From NCBI GenBank assembly GCA_027214345.1, contig JAPWHR010000004.1, positions 132,001-196,000 of the forward strand: a DNA stretch of 64,000 nucleotides, in the 5' to 3' direction. Position 1 is the first letter of the stretch, and every line of letters starts with the position of its first letter. Under the pieces are notes generated by a model. It was not told the origin of the DNA and did not search any database. It saw only the letters and a program-made list of their open reading frames with translations. Positions 1 through 7,806 of the stretch are shown here, in pieces. Both the position numbers and the translations under genes were made by a program. Source of the stretch: Comamonadaceae bacterium G21597-S1 (GTDB lineage: Bacteria; Pseudomonadota; Gammaproteobacteria; Burkholderiales; Burkholderiaceae_C).

Positions 1-1101
1 ACCTTGCTGGTGATCGGCGCTCTGGCGGTCGGCGCCAGCCGCATCGTCGGCCAGCGCAAGGCGCAGCAACAACAGGCCGAACAAGCGGCGGCACGTGTCG
101 AATCGGTGATCGAACTCGTGCCGGCCGACCTGGCCCAGGTACAGGAACGTGAACTGAGCCAGCGCCTGGCCGTGTCGGGCACACTCAAGGCGACACGCTC
201 GGCCATCATCAAGGCCCGCGTGGCCGGCGAACTGCAGGACCTGAACCTGCGCGAAGGCGACATGGTCCAGGCCGGCCAGGTGGTGGCGCGGGTCGATGCC
301 ACCGACACCGAGGCCCGGCTACGCCAGGCCCGCCAGCAGGCCGAAGCCGCCAAATCCCAGGTCGAGATCGCGCAGCGCAGCTACGACAACAACCGCACGC
401 TGGTCGAAAAAGGCTTCATCTCCAAGTTCGCACTCGACTCCGCCAGTGCCAGCCTGGCCACCGCCCAGGCGAACTACCAGGCGGCGGTCGCCGGCATCGA
501 CGTGATCTCCAAGCAGGTCCAGGACACCGTGCTGCGCGCGCCGATCACCGGCCAGGTCGCACAACGCCTGGCACAGAACGGCGAGCGCATCGGCGTCGAC
601 GGCCGGGTGCTGGAACTGGTCGACATCCGCCAGCTCGAACTCGAGGCCAGCCTGGCCGCGGCCGACTCGCCGCTGCTGCGGCTGGGCCAGGTCGCCGAGC
701 TGCAGATCGAAGGCAGCGACGCGCCGGTGCGCGCCACCGTGGTGCGCATCAACCCCACGGTCATGGCTGGCAGCCGCTCGGTGCTGGCCTACCTGGCACT
801 GGCGCCCACGCAAGGCCTGCGCCAGGGCCTGTTCGCCCAGGGCTCGCTGGTCGTGGGCAGCCGCAGCAGCCTGGCGCTGCCAGTCAGCGCCGTGCGCAAC
901 GACCGGCCGCGTCCCTACGTACAAATCGTGCGCGACAACAAGGTCGTGCACCAGAACGTGGACCTGGGCGCGCAGGGGCAGTTCGACGGGCAGTGGATGG
1001 TCGCGGTCGATGGCTTGGCGGCCGGCACGACGGTGATCGCCGGCTCGGTCGGGCGGCTGCGCGAGGGCACGGCGGTCAAGCTCGCCGCAAGCCCGCTGTA
1101 G
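1..1101 (+). CDS. RND efflux periplasmic adaptor (membrane fusion protein), 5' end outside window
   Basis: This is the periplasmic adaptor that links an inner-membrane RND pump to an outer-membrane channel. The frame is open to the first base, so the true start probably lies upstream. The visible N-terminus is a hydrophobic anchor. It is followed by a biotinyl-lipoyl half (around residues 60-95, with GELQDLNLREGDMVQAGQ), an Ala/Gln-rich alpha-hairpin (about 100-165), the second lipoyl half (VLRAPITGQV) and beta-barrel regions. The permease starts 18 bases after its stop, and a TolC-type channel lies 4 kb on, so a complete tripartite pump is encoded here. Substrate cannot be told from sequence. 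Family assignment is firm; start unknown. Confidence 0.9.
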   Translation, partial: TLLVIGALAVGASRIVGQRKAQQQQAEQAAARVESVIELVPADLAQVQERELSQRLAVSGTLKATRSAIIKARVAGELQDLNLREGDMVQAGQVVARVDATDTEARLRQARQQAEAAKSQVEIAQRSYDNNRTLVEKGFISKFALDSASASLATAQANYQAAVAGIDVISKQVQDTVLRAPITGQVAQRLAQNGERIGVDGRVLELVDIRQLELEASLAAADSPLLRLGQVAELQIEGSDAPVRATVVRINPTVMAGSRSVLAYLALAPTQGLRQGLFAQGSLVVGSRSSLALPVSAVRNDRPRPYVQIVRDNKVVHQNVDLGAQGQFDGQWMVAVDGLAAGTTVIAGSVGRLREGTAVKLAASPL

Positions 1102-1119
1102 GCGCGCCGGTACCCGCCC

Positions 1120-4100
1120 ATGTGGTTCACCCGCGTCAGCCTGCAGAACCCGGTCTTCGCGACCATGGTCATGCTGGCCCTGGTCGTGCTGGGGCTGTTT
1201 TCCTACCAGCGGCTGCAGATCGACCAGTTTCCCAACATCGATTTTCCGGTGGTCGTGGTCATCACCGAATACCCGGGCGCGGCGCCCGAGATCGTCGAGA
1301 GCGAGGTCACCAAGAAGGTCGAGGAAGGTGTCAATGCGATCGCCGGCATCAATGCGCTGACCTCGCGCAGCTACGAAGGCCAGTCGGTGGTCATCATCGA
1401 GTTCGGCCTGCACATCGACGGGCGCAAGGCCGCCGACGACGTGCGCGAGAAGATCTCCGCCGTCAAGCCGCTGTTGCGCACCGAGGTCAAGGAGCCGCGG
1501 GTGCTGCGCTTCGATCCGGCCGCGCGCGCGGTCTGGTCAGTGGCGGTGTTGCCCGACAGCCGCGCCGCCGGGGGCTCGGCGCCGACCCGTGCCATGAGCG
1601 CGGTCGAGCTGACCAACTGGGCCGAGCAGACGCTCAAGAAGCGCCTGGAGAATGTGCGCGGCGTGGGTTCGGTCACCGTCGTGGGCGGCACCAAGCGCGA
1701 GATCAATCTGTTCCTGGACCCGCGCGCGCTCGAGGCTTATGGGCTGACGCCGGACCAGGTGGTGGCCGCCGTGCGCAGCGAAAACCAGGATCTGCCGATG
1801 GGTGCGATCCGTTCACGCGAACAGGAACGCGTGGTCCAGATCGATGCACGCATCGAGCGTCCGCAGGACTTCGGCCGCATCATCGTCGCGCGCCGCAACG
1901 GGGCCCCGGTGCGGCTCGAGCAACTGGCCCAGGTGGTCGACGGCGCGCAGGAGATCGACTCGCTGGCGCTGTACAACGGCGAACGCACGCTGCTGCTGAC
2001 GGTGCAGAAGTCGCAGGACGAGAACACCATTGCCGTCGTCGATGGCCTCACGGCTGCGCTCGACCAGGTGCAGGCGCAGTTGCCCCCCGGCCTGCGGCTT
2101 GAACCCATCATGGACGGCTCGCGCCAGATCCGGGTCTCGGTGGCCAACGTGCGCCAGACGCTGATCGAGGGCGCCATCCTGACGGTGCTGATCGTGTTCC
2201 TGTTCCTGAACTCCTGGCGCTCGACCGTGATCACCGGGCTGACGCTGCCGATCGCCATCATCGGCACCTTCCTGTTCATGAACCTGTTCGGTTTCACGAT
2301 CAACATGATCACGCTGATGGCACTGTCGCTGTGCGTGGGCCTGCTGATCGACGACGCCATCGTGGTGCGGGAGAACATCGTGCGCCACGTGCAGATGGGC
2401 AAGGATCCGTTCCGCGCCTCGCTCGACGGCACGCAGGAGATCGGGCTGGCCGTGCTGGCCACCACCTTGTCCATCGTCGCCGTGTTCCTGCCGATCGGCT
2501 TCATGGGCGGCATCATCGGCAAGTTCTTCCACGAGTTCGGCCTGACCATCGTCGCGGCGGTGCTGATCTCGATGTTCGTCAGTTTCACGCTGGACCCGAT
2601 GTTGTCGTCGATCTGGCACGACCCCAGCATCGAGGCCCACGGCGCGCGCCACGCGCCGCGCTCGCTCTACGACAAGACCATCGGCCGCGTCACCGGCGCC
2701 TTCGACCGCGGCACCGACATGCTGATCGACGGCTACCAGTCCATCCTGCGCTGGGCGCTGGCCCACCGCCTGTCCACGCTGGCGATCGCGCTGGCCATCT
2801 TCATCGGCAGCGTCGTGATGGTGCCGATGCTGGGAACCGAGTTCGTGCCCAAGGCAGACTTCTCCGAGACCACGCTCGACTTCCACACTCCGGTGGGTTC
2901 CTCGCTCGAAGTGACCGAAGCCAAGGCGCGCCAGGTCGAAGCCATCGTGCGGGCGATGCCCGAGGTGCGCTATACGCTGGTGACCATCAACACCGGCAAC
3001 GCCCAGGGCAAGATGTACGCGTCGGTCTACGTGCGGCTGGTCGACCGCAAGGACCGCACGCGCAGCGTGGACGCGATGTCGGCACTGCTGCGCGAGCGGC
3101 TGCGCCAGGTCGCAGGCATCACCGTCACCCACGTCGGGCTGCTCGACTCGGTGGGCGGCGAAAAGCAGGTGCGCTTCTCGATCCAGGGCCCGGACCAGGC
3201 CGAACTCGAGCGCATCACGGTGCAGGTGCTCGACCGGATCCGCGCCATCCCCGGCCTGGTCGACCTGGACTCCAGCGTCAAGCCCAACAAGCCCACGCTG
3301 GACGTGCAGGTGCGCCGCGACGTCGCCTCCGACCTCGGGCTGAGCATCAGCCAGCTCGGCGGCGCGCTGCGCACCATGGTGGCCGGCCAGACGGTGGGCA
3401 ACTGGCGCGCCAGCGACGACCAGACCTACGACGTCAACGTGCGCCTGCGCAGCGATGCCCGCAATGCCTTGCAGGACCTTGAGCGGTTGCCGTTCACGGT
3501 GGGCAGCAATCCGGACGGCAGCATGCGCATCGTGCGCCTGAACCAGCTGGCCGAGATCCGCGAGACCACCAGCCCGAACCAGATCAACCGGCGCGACCTC
3601 ACGCGCGAGGTCAGCGTGACCGCCAACGTCTTTGGCCGCTCCGCCGGCGAGGTGTCCGAGAGTATCCGCACGATCATGGACAGCGTCGCCATGCCGCCGG
3701 GCTACCGCTACCAGTTCGGCGGCTCGACCAAGAACATGGCCGAGGCCTTCGGCTACGCAATCTCGGCGCTGGTGATGGCCATCATCTTCATCTACATGAT
3801 CCTGGCCAGCCAGTTCAAGAGTTTCCTGCAACCGCTGGCGCTGATGACCTCGCTGCCGCTGACGCTGATCGGCGTGGTGCTGGCCCTGATGATGTTCGGC
3901 TCGACCCTGTCGATGTTCTCGGTCATCGGCGTCGTGATGCTGATGGGCCTGGTGACCAAGAACGCCATCCTGCTGGTCGATTTCGCGATCCGCGCGCGCC
4001 GCGACACGGTCGGGGACGACGGCCGCACCATCCCCGGGCTGGGGCGCAACGAGGCCCTGTTGCTGGCGGCCAAGGTGCGGCTGCGGCCGATCCTGATGAC

Positions 4101-4338
4101 CACGCTGGCCATGGTGTTCGGCATGGTGCCGCTGGCCTTTGCGCTGACCGAAGGCTCGGAGATGCGTGCACCCATGGGTCAGGCGGTCATCGGCGGCGTC
4201 ATCACCTCGTCGCTGCTGACGCTGGTGGTGGTTCCGGTGGCCTATTGTTATATGGACGATCTGGCCCAGTGGGGCCGTCGCTTGCTCGGCATCAAGGCGG
4301 TGGCGGCACAAGCCCCTAAAATCGACAGCCTGACCTGA
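1120..4338 (+). CDS. RND efflux transporter permease (AcrB/HAE1 type)
   Basis: A 1072-residue proton-driven efflux permease of the inner membrane, the normal length for the HAE1 family. Seen: an N-terminal membrane segment starting MWFTRVSLQNPVFATMVML, two large periplasmic loops, two sets of membrane helices, the proton-relay acidic pair D411-D412 (GLLIDDAIVV) and the relay lysine K947 in VTKNAILLVDFA. It follows the adaptor closely and is probably co-transcribed with it and the genes to tolC. Putative drugs or solvents exported are not predictable. The order adaptor-permease-pcm-rhodanese-tolC suggests the pump shares its promoter with housekeeping genes. A long open frame on the opposite strand is a GC-rich shadow. 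Confidence 0.96.
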   Translation: MWFTRVSLQNPVFATMVMLALVVLGLFSYQRLQIDQFPNIDFPVVVVITEYPGAAPEIVESEVTKKVEEGVNAIAGINALTSRSYEGQSVVIIEFGLHIDGRKAADDVREKISAVKPLLRTEVKEPRVLRFDPAARAVWSVAVLPDSRAAGGSAPTRAMSAVELTNWAEQTLKKRLENVRGVGSVTVVGGTKREINLFLDPRALEAYGLTPDQVVAAVRSENQDLPMGAIRSREQERVVQIDARIERPQDFGRIIVARRNGAPVRLEQLAQVVDGAQEIDSLALYNGERTLLLTVQKSQDENTIAVVDGLTAALDQVQAQLPPGLRLEPIMDGSRQIRVSVANVRQTLIEGAILTVLIVFLFLNSWRSTVITGLTLPIAIIGTFLFMNLFGFTINMITLMALSLCVGLLIDDAIVVRENIVRHVQMGKDPFRASLDGTQEIGLAVLATTLSIVAVFLPIGFMGGIIGKFFHEFGLTIVAAVLISMFVSFTLDPMLSSIWHDPSIEAHGARHAPRSLYDKTIGRVTGAFDRGTDMLIDGYQSILRWALAHRLSTLAIALAIFIGSVVMVPMLGTEFVPKADFSETTLDFHTPVGSSLEVTEAKARQVEAIVRAMPEVRYTLVTINTGNAQGKMYASVYVRLVDRKDRTRSVDAMSALLRERLRQVAGITVTHVGLLDSVGGEKQVRFSIQGPDQAELERITVQVLDRIRAIPGLVDLDSSVKPNKPTLDVQVRRDVASDLGLSISQLGGALRTMVAGQTVGNWRASDDQTYDVNVRLRSDARNALQDLERLPFTVGSNPDGSMRIVRLNQLAEIRETTSPNQINRRDLTREVSVTANVFGRSAGEVSESIRTIMDSVAMPPGYRYQFGGSTKNMAEAFGYAISALVMAIIFIYMILASQFKSFLQPLALMTSLPLTLIGVVLALMMFGSTLSMFSVIGVVMLMGLVTKNAILLVDFAIRARRDTVGDDGRTIPGLGRNEALLLAAKVRLRPILMTTLAMVFGMVPLAFALTEGSEMRAPMGQAVIGGVITSSLLTLVVVPVAYCYMDDLAQWGRRLLGIKAVAAQAPKIDSLT

Positions 4339-4354
4339 ACCCCGAGAGAGCGCC

Positions 4355-5020
4355 ATGCACGCAGCGATGAACCTGGAACAAGCCCGTTTCAACATGATTG
4401 AGCAACAGATCCGTCCCTGGGAGGTGCTCGACGCCCATGTGCTGCATCTGCTGTCGGTGGTCCGGCGCGAAGATTTCGTGCCCGCGGCGCACAAGGCGCT
4501 GGCCTTTGCCGACATGGAAATTCCGCTGCCGGCGGGCCAGTGCATGCTGGCACCCCGTGTCGAGGCGCGCATGTTGCAGGACCTGGGCGTACAGAAACAC
4601 GAGAAGGTGCTGGAAGTCGGCGCCGGTTCCGGCTACATGGCGGCGCTGCTGGCGCACCGGGCCCAGCGTGTCATCACGCTCGAAATCCACGAGGAGCTGG
4701 TCGCGCTGGCGCGGGCCAACCTGCAGCTGGCCGGCGTGCACAACGCCGAGGTCCGCCACCACGACGGCGCCAACCATGTCCCGGTCGAGGCGCCATTCGA
4801 TGTCATCGTACTCAGCGGCTCGGTCGCCGAGATCCCGCGCTCGCTGCTCGGCCATCTGAAGATCGGCGGCCGCCTGGGCGCCATCGTCGGCGAAGAGCCG
4901 ATGATGCGTGCCCATTTCGTGACCCGGGTCGGCGAGTCCGAATTCCGTACCATCCAGCCCTGGGACACGGTCGCGCAGCGCCTGGAGAACTTCCCCGAGC
5001 CCTCGCGTTTTCGCTTCTGA
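4355..5020 (+). CDS. Protein-L-isoaspartate O-methyltransferase family protein
   Basis: A 221-residue SAM-dependent methyltransferase of the PCMT family, which repairs isoaspartyl residues in damaged proteins by carboxyl methylation. Seen: the N-terminal helix with MIEQQIRPWEV, the PLPAGQCMLAP segment that corresponds to the substrate loop, and SAM motif I VGAGSGY at residues 88-94 followed by an acidic strand end (TLEIHEEL). The active-site Ser/Thr context is altered relative to classical Pcm, where the loop usually reads IGYGQTIS; this branch often sits beside rhodanese and tolC genes, so its substrate may differ. Lies 16 bases after the pump permease. Fold is certain, exact substrate is inferred. 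Confidence 0.85.
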   Translation: MHAAMNLEQARFNMIEQQIRPWEVLDAHVLHLLSVVRREDFVPAAHKALAFADMEIPLPAGQCMLAPRVEARMLQDLGVQKHEKVLEVGAGSGYMAALLAHRAQRVITLEIHEELVALARANLQLAGVHNAEVRHHDGANHVPVEAPFDVIVLSGSVAEIPRSLLGHLKIGGRLGAIVGEEPMMRAHFVTRVGESEFRTIQPWDTVAQRLENFPEPSRFRF

Positions 5021-5053
5021 CCCGCATCGCTGGTCGCGCCGCAACTGCCCACC

Positions 5054-5395
5054 ATGATCGAACAAATCCGACCCCTTGAACTGTCCACCTGGTTGAGCCG
5101 GCACCGCGGCGCCGTGTCGCCCGTGGTGCTCGACGTGCGCGAGCCGGCCGAATGGCGCACCGCCAGCGTCCAGCCTGGCGATTTCACGCTGCTGAACATG
5201 TCCATGGGTACCGTGCCGGCCCGGTTGCGCGAACTCGATCCCGAGACCCCCATTGCCTGCCTGTGCCACCACGGCGGACGCAGCATGCAAGTCGCCCAGT
5301 TCCTGGTGAACCAGGGCTTTGCGCAGGTGGCCAACATTGCCGGCGGCATCGACGCATGGGCAGTGGAACTCGACGGCAGCATCCCGCGTTACTGA
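5054..5395 (+). CDS. Rhodanese-like sulfurtransferase, single domain
   Basis: A 113-residue cytoplasmic single-domain rhodanese. The active-site loop is CHHGGRS, residues 71-77, with the persulfide-carrying cysteine C71 and the conserved arginine in place, so the enzyme is predicted active. The CDC25-like DVREPAEW motif lies at residues 27-34. The gene lies 33 bases after the methyltransferase and 32 bases before the TolC gene, in the same direction, so the set probably forms one transcript. Physiological sulfur acceptor unknown. Size and motifs are typical of GlpE/PspE-like proteins. Confidence 0.9.
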   Translation: MIEQIRPLELSTWLSRHRGAVSPVVLDVREPAEWRTASVQPGDFTLLNMSMGTVPARLRELDPETPIACLCHHGGRSMQVAQFLVNQGFAQVANIAGGIDAWAVELDGSIPRY

Positions 5396-5427
5396 GCGCG
5401 GCACAACGAACAACCTGGACCCACCCC

Positions 5428-6777
5428 ATGCACGACCAACCGACGCTCCGTTCGCACATCACCCGGATCCGCACCCTTTCCGTCGCCATGATGCTGGGCG
5501 GATTGCTGGCGCTGCCTGCCGGGGCGCAAAGCCTGGTCGAGCTGTTCGAGTCGGCGCGGGCCTACGACGCGGCGTTCCAGTCGGCCAAGTCGCAATACGA
5601 GGCCACGGTGGCGCGGGCCGAGCAGTCGCGCGCCGGGTTGTTGCCGACCGTGGGGCTTGCCGCATCGATCTCCCGCACCTCGCTGGACGCCAACGTACCC
5701 GGGCCCACGCCGGCCTTTGGTTCGCAAGGCGCCACGATCAGCGCCTCCCATCCGCTGTACCGCCCCGTCAACAAGCTGACTTACGAGCAAGGCCAGAAAT
5801 CCGTCGTGGCCGGGCAGGCCCAGCTGCAACTCGCCGAGCAGGACCTGATCGTGCGGGTCAGCCAGGCCTATTTCGACGTGCTGGCGGCACAGGATGCCGT
5901 GACCTTCGTCGACGCCCAGAAGACGGCGGTCGCCGAGCAACTGGCCGCGGCCAAGCGCAATTTCGAGGTCGGCACCAGCACCATCACCGACACCCGCGAG
6001 GCCCAGGCGCGTTACGACCTGGTGATCGCGCAGGAGATCGCCGCGGCCAACGACCTGCTGGTCAAGCGCATGGCGCTGGACCGCCTGGTCGGCAAGGACG
6101 GAACCGCGCCCAAGCCGCTGGCACCGCCGGTGACCCTGCCGCCACTGCAGGCCAACAATGTCGAGGATTGGGTCAACCAGGCCATCGACAACCATCCGCA
6201 GCTGCGCCAGGCGACGCTGGCGCTGGAAGTGGCCCAGCTCGAAACCCGCAAGGCCCAGGCCGGCGAGAAGCCGACGCTGGACCTCAACGGCAGCTTTGCG
6301 ATGACGCACAACGACGGCACCTCCACGTCGCGGCTCGACAGCCGCACCAATGTCGCGACGGTCGCGCTGTCGTTCAACATGCCGCTGTTCTCGGGCTACG
6401 CGATCCAGAACCGGATCAAGGAGGCGCTGGCGCTCGAGGACAAGGCGCGGACCGACCTGGAAGCGGCCCGGCGCACTGTGTCGCAGGCCACGCGGGCCGC
6501 TTATTTCGGCGTATTGTCCGGCCAGGGCCAGGCCAAGGCGCTCGAGGCAGCCGAGGCGTCGAGCCTGAGTGCACTGGACGCCAACAAGCTGGGTTACCAG
6601 GTCGGCGTGCGCATCAACATCGACGTGCTCAATGCACAAAGCCAGCTCTACCAGACCAAGCGCGACCTGGCCCGTGCGCGTTACGATGTGCTGGTGGGCG
6701 GCCTGCGGCTGCGCCAGGCCAACGGCAGCCTGACGGAGCAGGACCTGCTGCCGATCAACGCAATACTGGTCAAGTAG
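5428..6777 (+). CDS. TolC-family outer-membrane efflux channel
   Basis: A 449-residue outer-membrane channel precursor. The chosen ATG gives a cleavable signal peptide ending LLALPAGAQS; longer in-frame versions lack one and run over the rhodanese gene. The mature part begins SLVELFESARAYDAAFQSAKSQ, typical of TolC repeats, and has two copies of the outer-membrane efflux domain with long Ala/Gln/Glu-rich coiled-coil helices. The second half contains the conserved GYQVGVRINIDVLNAQSQLY segment just before the C-terminus. It is the likely exit duct for the RND pump encoded upstream, and may serve type I secretion too. Family firm. Confidence 0.94.
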   Translation: MHDQPTLRSHITRIRTLSVAMMLGGLLALPAGAQSLVELFESARAYDAAFQSAKSQYEATVARAEQSRAGLLPTVGLAASISRTSLDANVPGPTPAFGSQGATISASHPLYRPVNKLTYEQGQKSVVAGQAQLQLAEQDLIVRVSQAYFDVLAAQDAVTFVDAQKTAVAEQLAAAKRNFEVGTSTITDTREAQARYDLVIAQEIAAANDLLVKRMALDRLVGKDGTAPKPLAPPVTLPPLQANNVEDWVNQAIDNHPQLRQATLALEVAQLETRKAQAGEKPTLDLNGSFAMTHNDGTSTSRLDSRTNVATVALSFNMPLFSGYAIQNRIKEALALEDKARTDLEAARRTVSQATRAAYFGVLSGQGQAKALEAAEASSLSALDANKLGYQVGVRINIDVLNAQSQLYQTKRDLARARYDVLVGGLRLRQANGSLTEQDLLPINAILVK

Positions 6778-6785
6778 GCGGCGCG

Positions 6786-6802
6786 GGCCCGCCAGGCGGG
6801 CC
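6786..6802 (+). terminator. GC-rich hairpin after tolC
   Basis: A perfect 7-bp stem (GGCCCGC / GCGGGCC) with a 3-base loop lies 9 bases after the tolC stop codon. No T-run follows, so this is at best a weak or Rho-assisted 3' end. The next gene starts about 90 bases on. Confidence 0.35.
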
Positions 6803-6888
6803 GGACACGGGCCGTGCGGTGCCGCCGCAGCCCGGCGTGCGGTGCGATGGCGCCGCGGCATTGAACATCGAACAAGGATTCCAGCACC

Positions 6889-7629
6889 ATGCAGACCGTC
6901 AACGTGTTGTGCATCAAGTGGGGCCGCAAGTACGGCCCCGAATACGTGAACCGGCTGCACAGCATGGTGCGCCGCCACCTCAAGCGTCCGTTTCGCTTCA
7001 TCTGCCTGAGTGACGACGGCCAGGGCGTGGATCCGGACATCGACGTGCGCCCGATCCCGCAGGTGGGTTTCGACGAGTTCGACAGCCGCAAGCCGTGGTC
7101 GTTCGGCCATGGCTGGCTCAAGCTCACCAGTTTCGCCGACCCGCTGTACGACCTGCAGGGACCCACGCTGTTCCTGGACCTGGACATCGTCATCGTCGAC
7201 GACATCGACTGCTTCTTCGACCATCCCGGCACGTTCTGCGTGATCAAGGAATGGGACAAGCAGGACGGCACCGGCAACACTTCGGTCTACCGCTACACGA
7301 TCGGCGCGCACCAGGATGCGCTGGAGCACCTGAAGAACGGTTATCCGGGTTCGATCGCCGACGTGCGCAACGAGCAGGAATACATCACCCAGTACCTGGG
7401 CCGCCAGGGCAAGGTGCAGTACTGGCCCGAGGGCTGGTGCGTCAGCTTCAAGCGCCACTGCGTGCCGCGCGGCCTGATGAGCTGGCTCAAGCCGCCGACC
7501 ATCCCCGCCGGCGCCAGGATCATCGCCTTCCATGGCAAGCCGAACCCGCCCGACGCCATTGCCGGCGTGAGCGGCAAATGGTATCGCCGGGTGCCACCGA
7601 CGGCCTGGGTGGCCGAACACTGGCGGTAG
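6889..7629 (+). CDS. Putative glycosyltransferase with DxD motif, upstream of waaA
   Basis: A 246-residue soluble protein that looks like a small nucleotide-sugar-dependent glycosyltransferase. Seen: an N-terminal strand MQTVNVLCIKWGRKYG, an early RPFRFICLSDD segment as in GT-A enzymes, and the metal-binding DLD at residues 97-99 within FLDLDIVIVDDIDCF, then a C-terminal FHGKPNPPDAI segment as in GT8-like proteins. Placed between the TolC gene and waaA, it probably decorates a cell-surface glycan such as the LPS core, but the sugar donor and acceptor are unknown. It is followed at once by dispersed repeat copy 1. Glycosyltransferase fold likely; family number not certain. Confidence 0.72.
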   Translation: MQTVNVLCIKWGRKYGPEYVNRLHSMVRRHLKRPFRFICLSDDGQGVDPDIDVRPIPQVGFDEFDSRKPWSFGHGWLKLTSFADPLYDLQGPTLFLDLDIVIVDDIDCFFDHPGTFCVIKEWDKQDGTGNTSVYRYTIGAHQDALEHLKNGYPGSIADVRNEQEYITQYLGRQGKVQYWPEGWCVSFKRHCVPRGLMSWLKPPTIPAGARIIAFHGKPNPPDAIAGVSGKWYRRVPPTAWVAEHWR

Positions 7630-7699
7630 GATGAAGGACGCCCCCCGTCTGTCCGGTCGCACTGCGTGTCGACCGGCCGAACCCCCCACTGGGGGGCGG
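7630..7699 (+). repeat. Dispersed 70-bp structured repeat, copy 1
   Basis: Begins one base after... more exactly, at the first base following the TAG of the glycosyltransferase gene. It matches the reverse complement of 15486-15555 at 65 of 70 positions. Structures: CCGGTCG (7653-7659) pairs with CGACCGG (7670-7676), extendable by CAC/GTG; CCCCCC (7682-7687) pairs with GGGGGG (7691-7696) across an ACT loop. Alternatively CGCCCCCC (7639-7646) can pair with GGGGGGCG (7691-7698). Four of the five differences from copy 2 form two compensated base pairs in the first stem. Likely a 3'-UTR or terminator-like element; not coding. Confidence 0.85.
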
Positions 7700-7806
7700 C
7701 CCCTACGGCCTGGCGGAGCCAGTTCCGTGGGGGCCCCGACCCGCCTGTTCCGCAGTTGCTCGACCTTTCATGGGCTGTTCGTGGCGCGCGGCGCCGTGGG
7801 AAACGG

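Noticed and set aside
1813-4572. A 919-codon open frame on the minus strand opposite the RND permease
   Set aside because: Low-complexity His/Arg/Asp/Gly-rich translation typical of GC-rich antisense; the plus-strand permease has clear family motifs.
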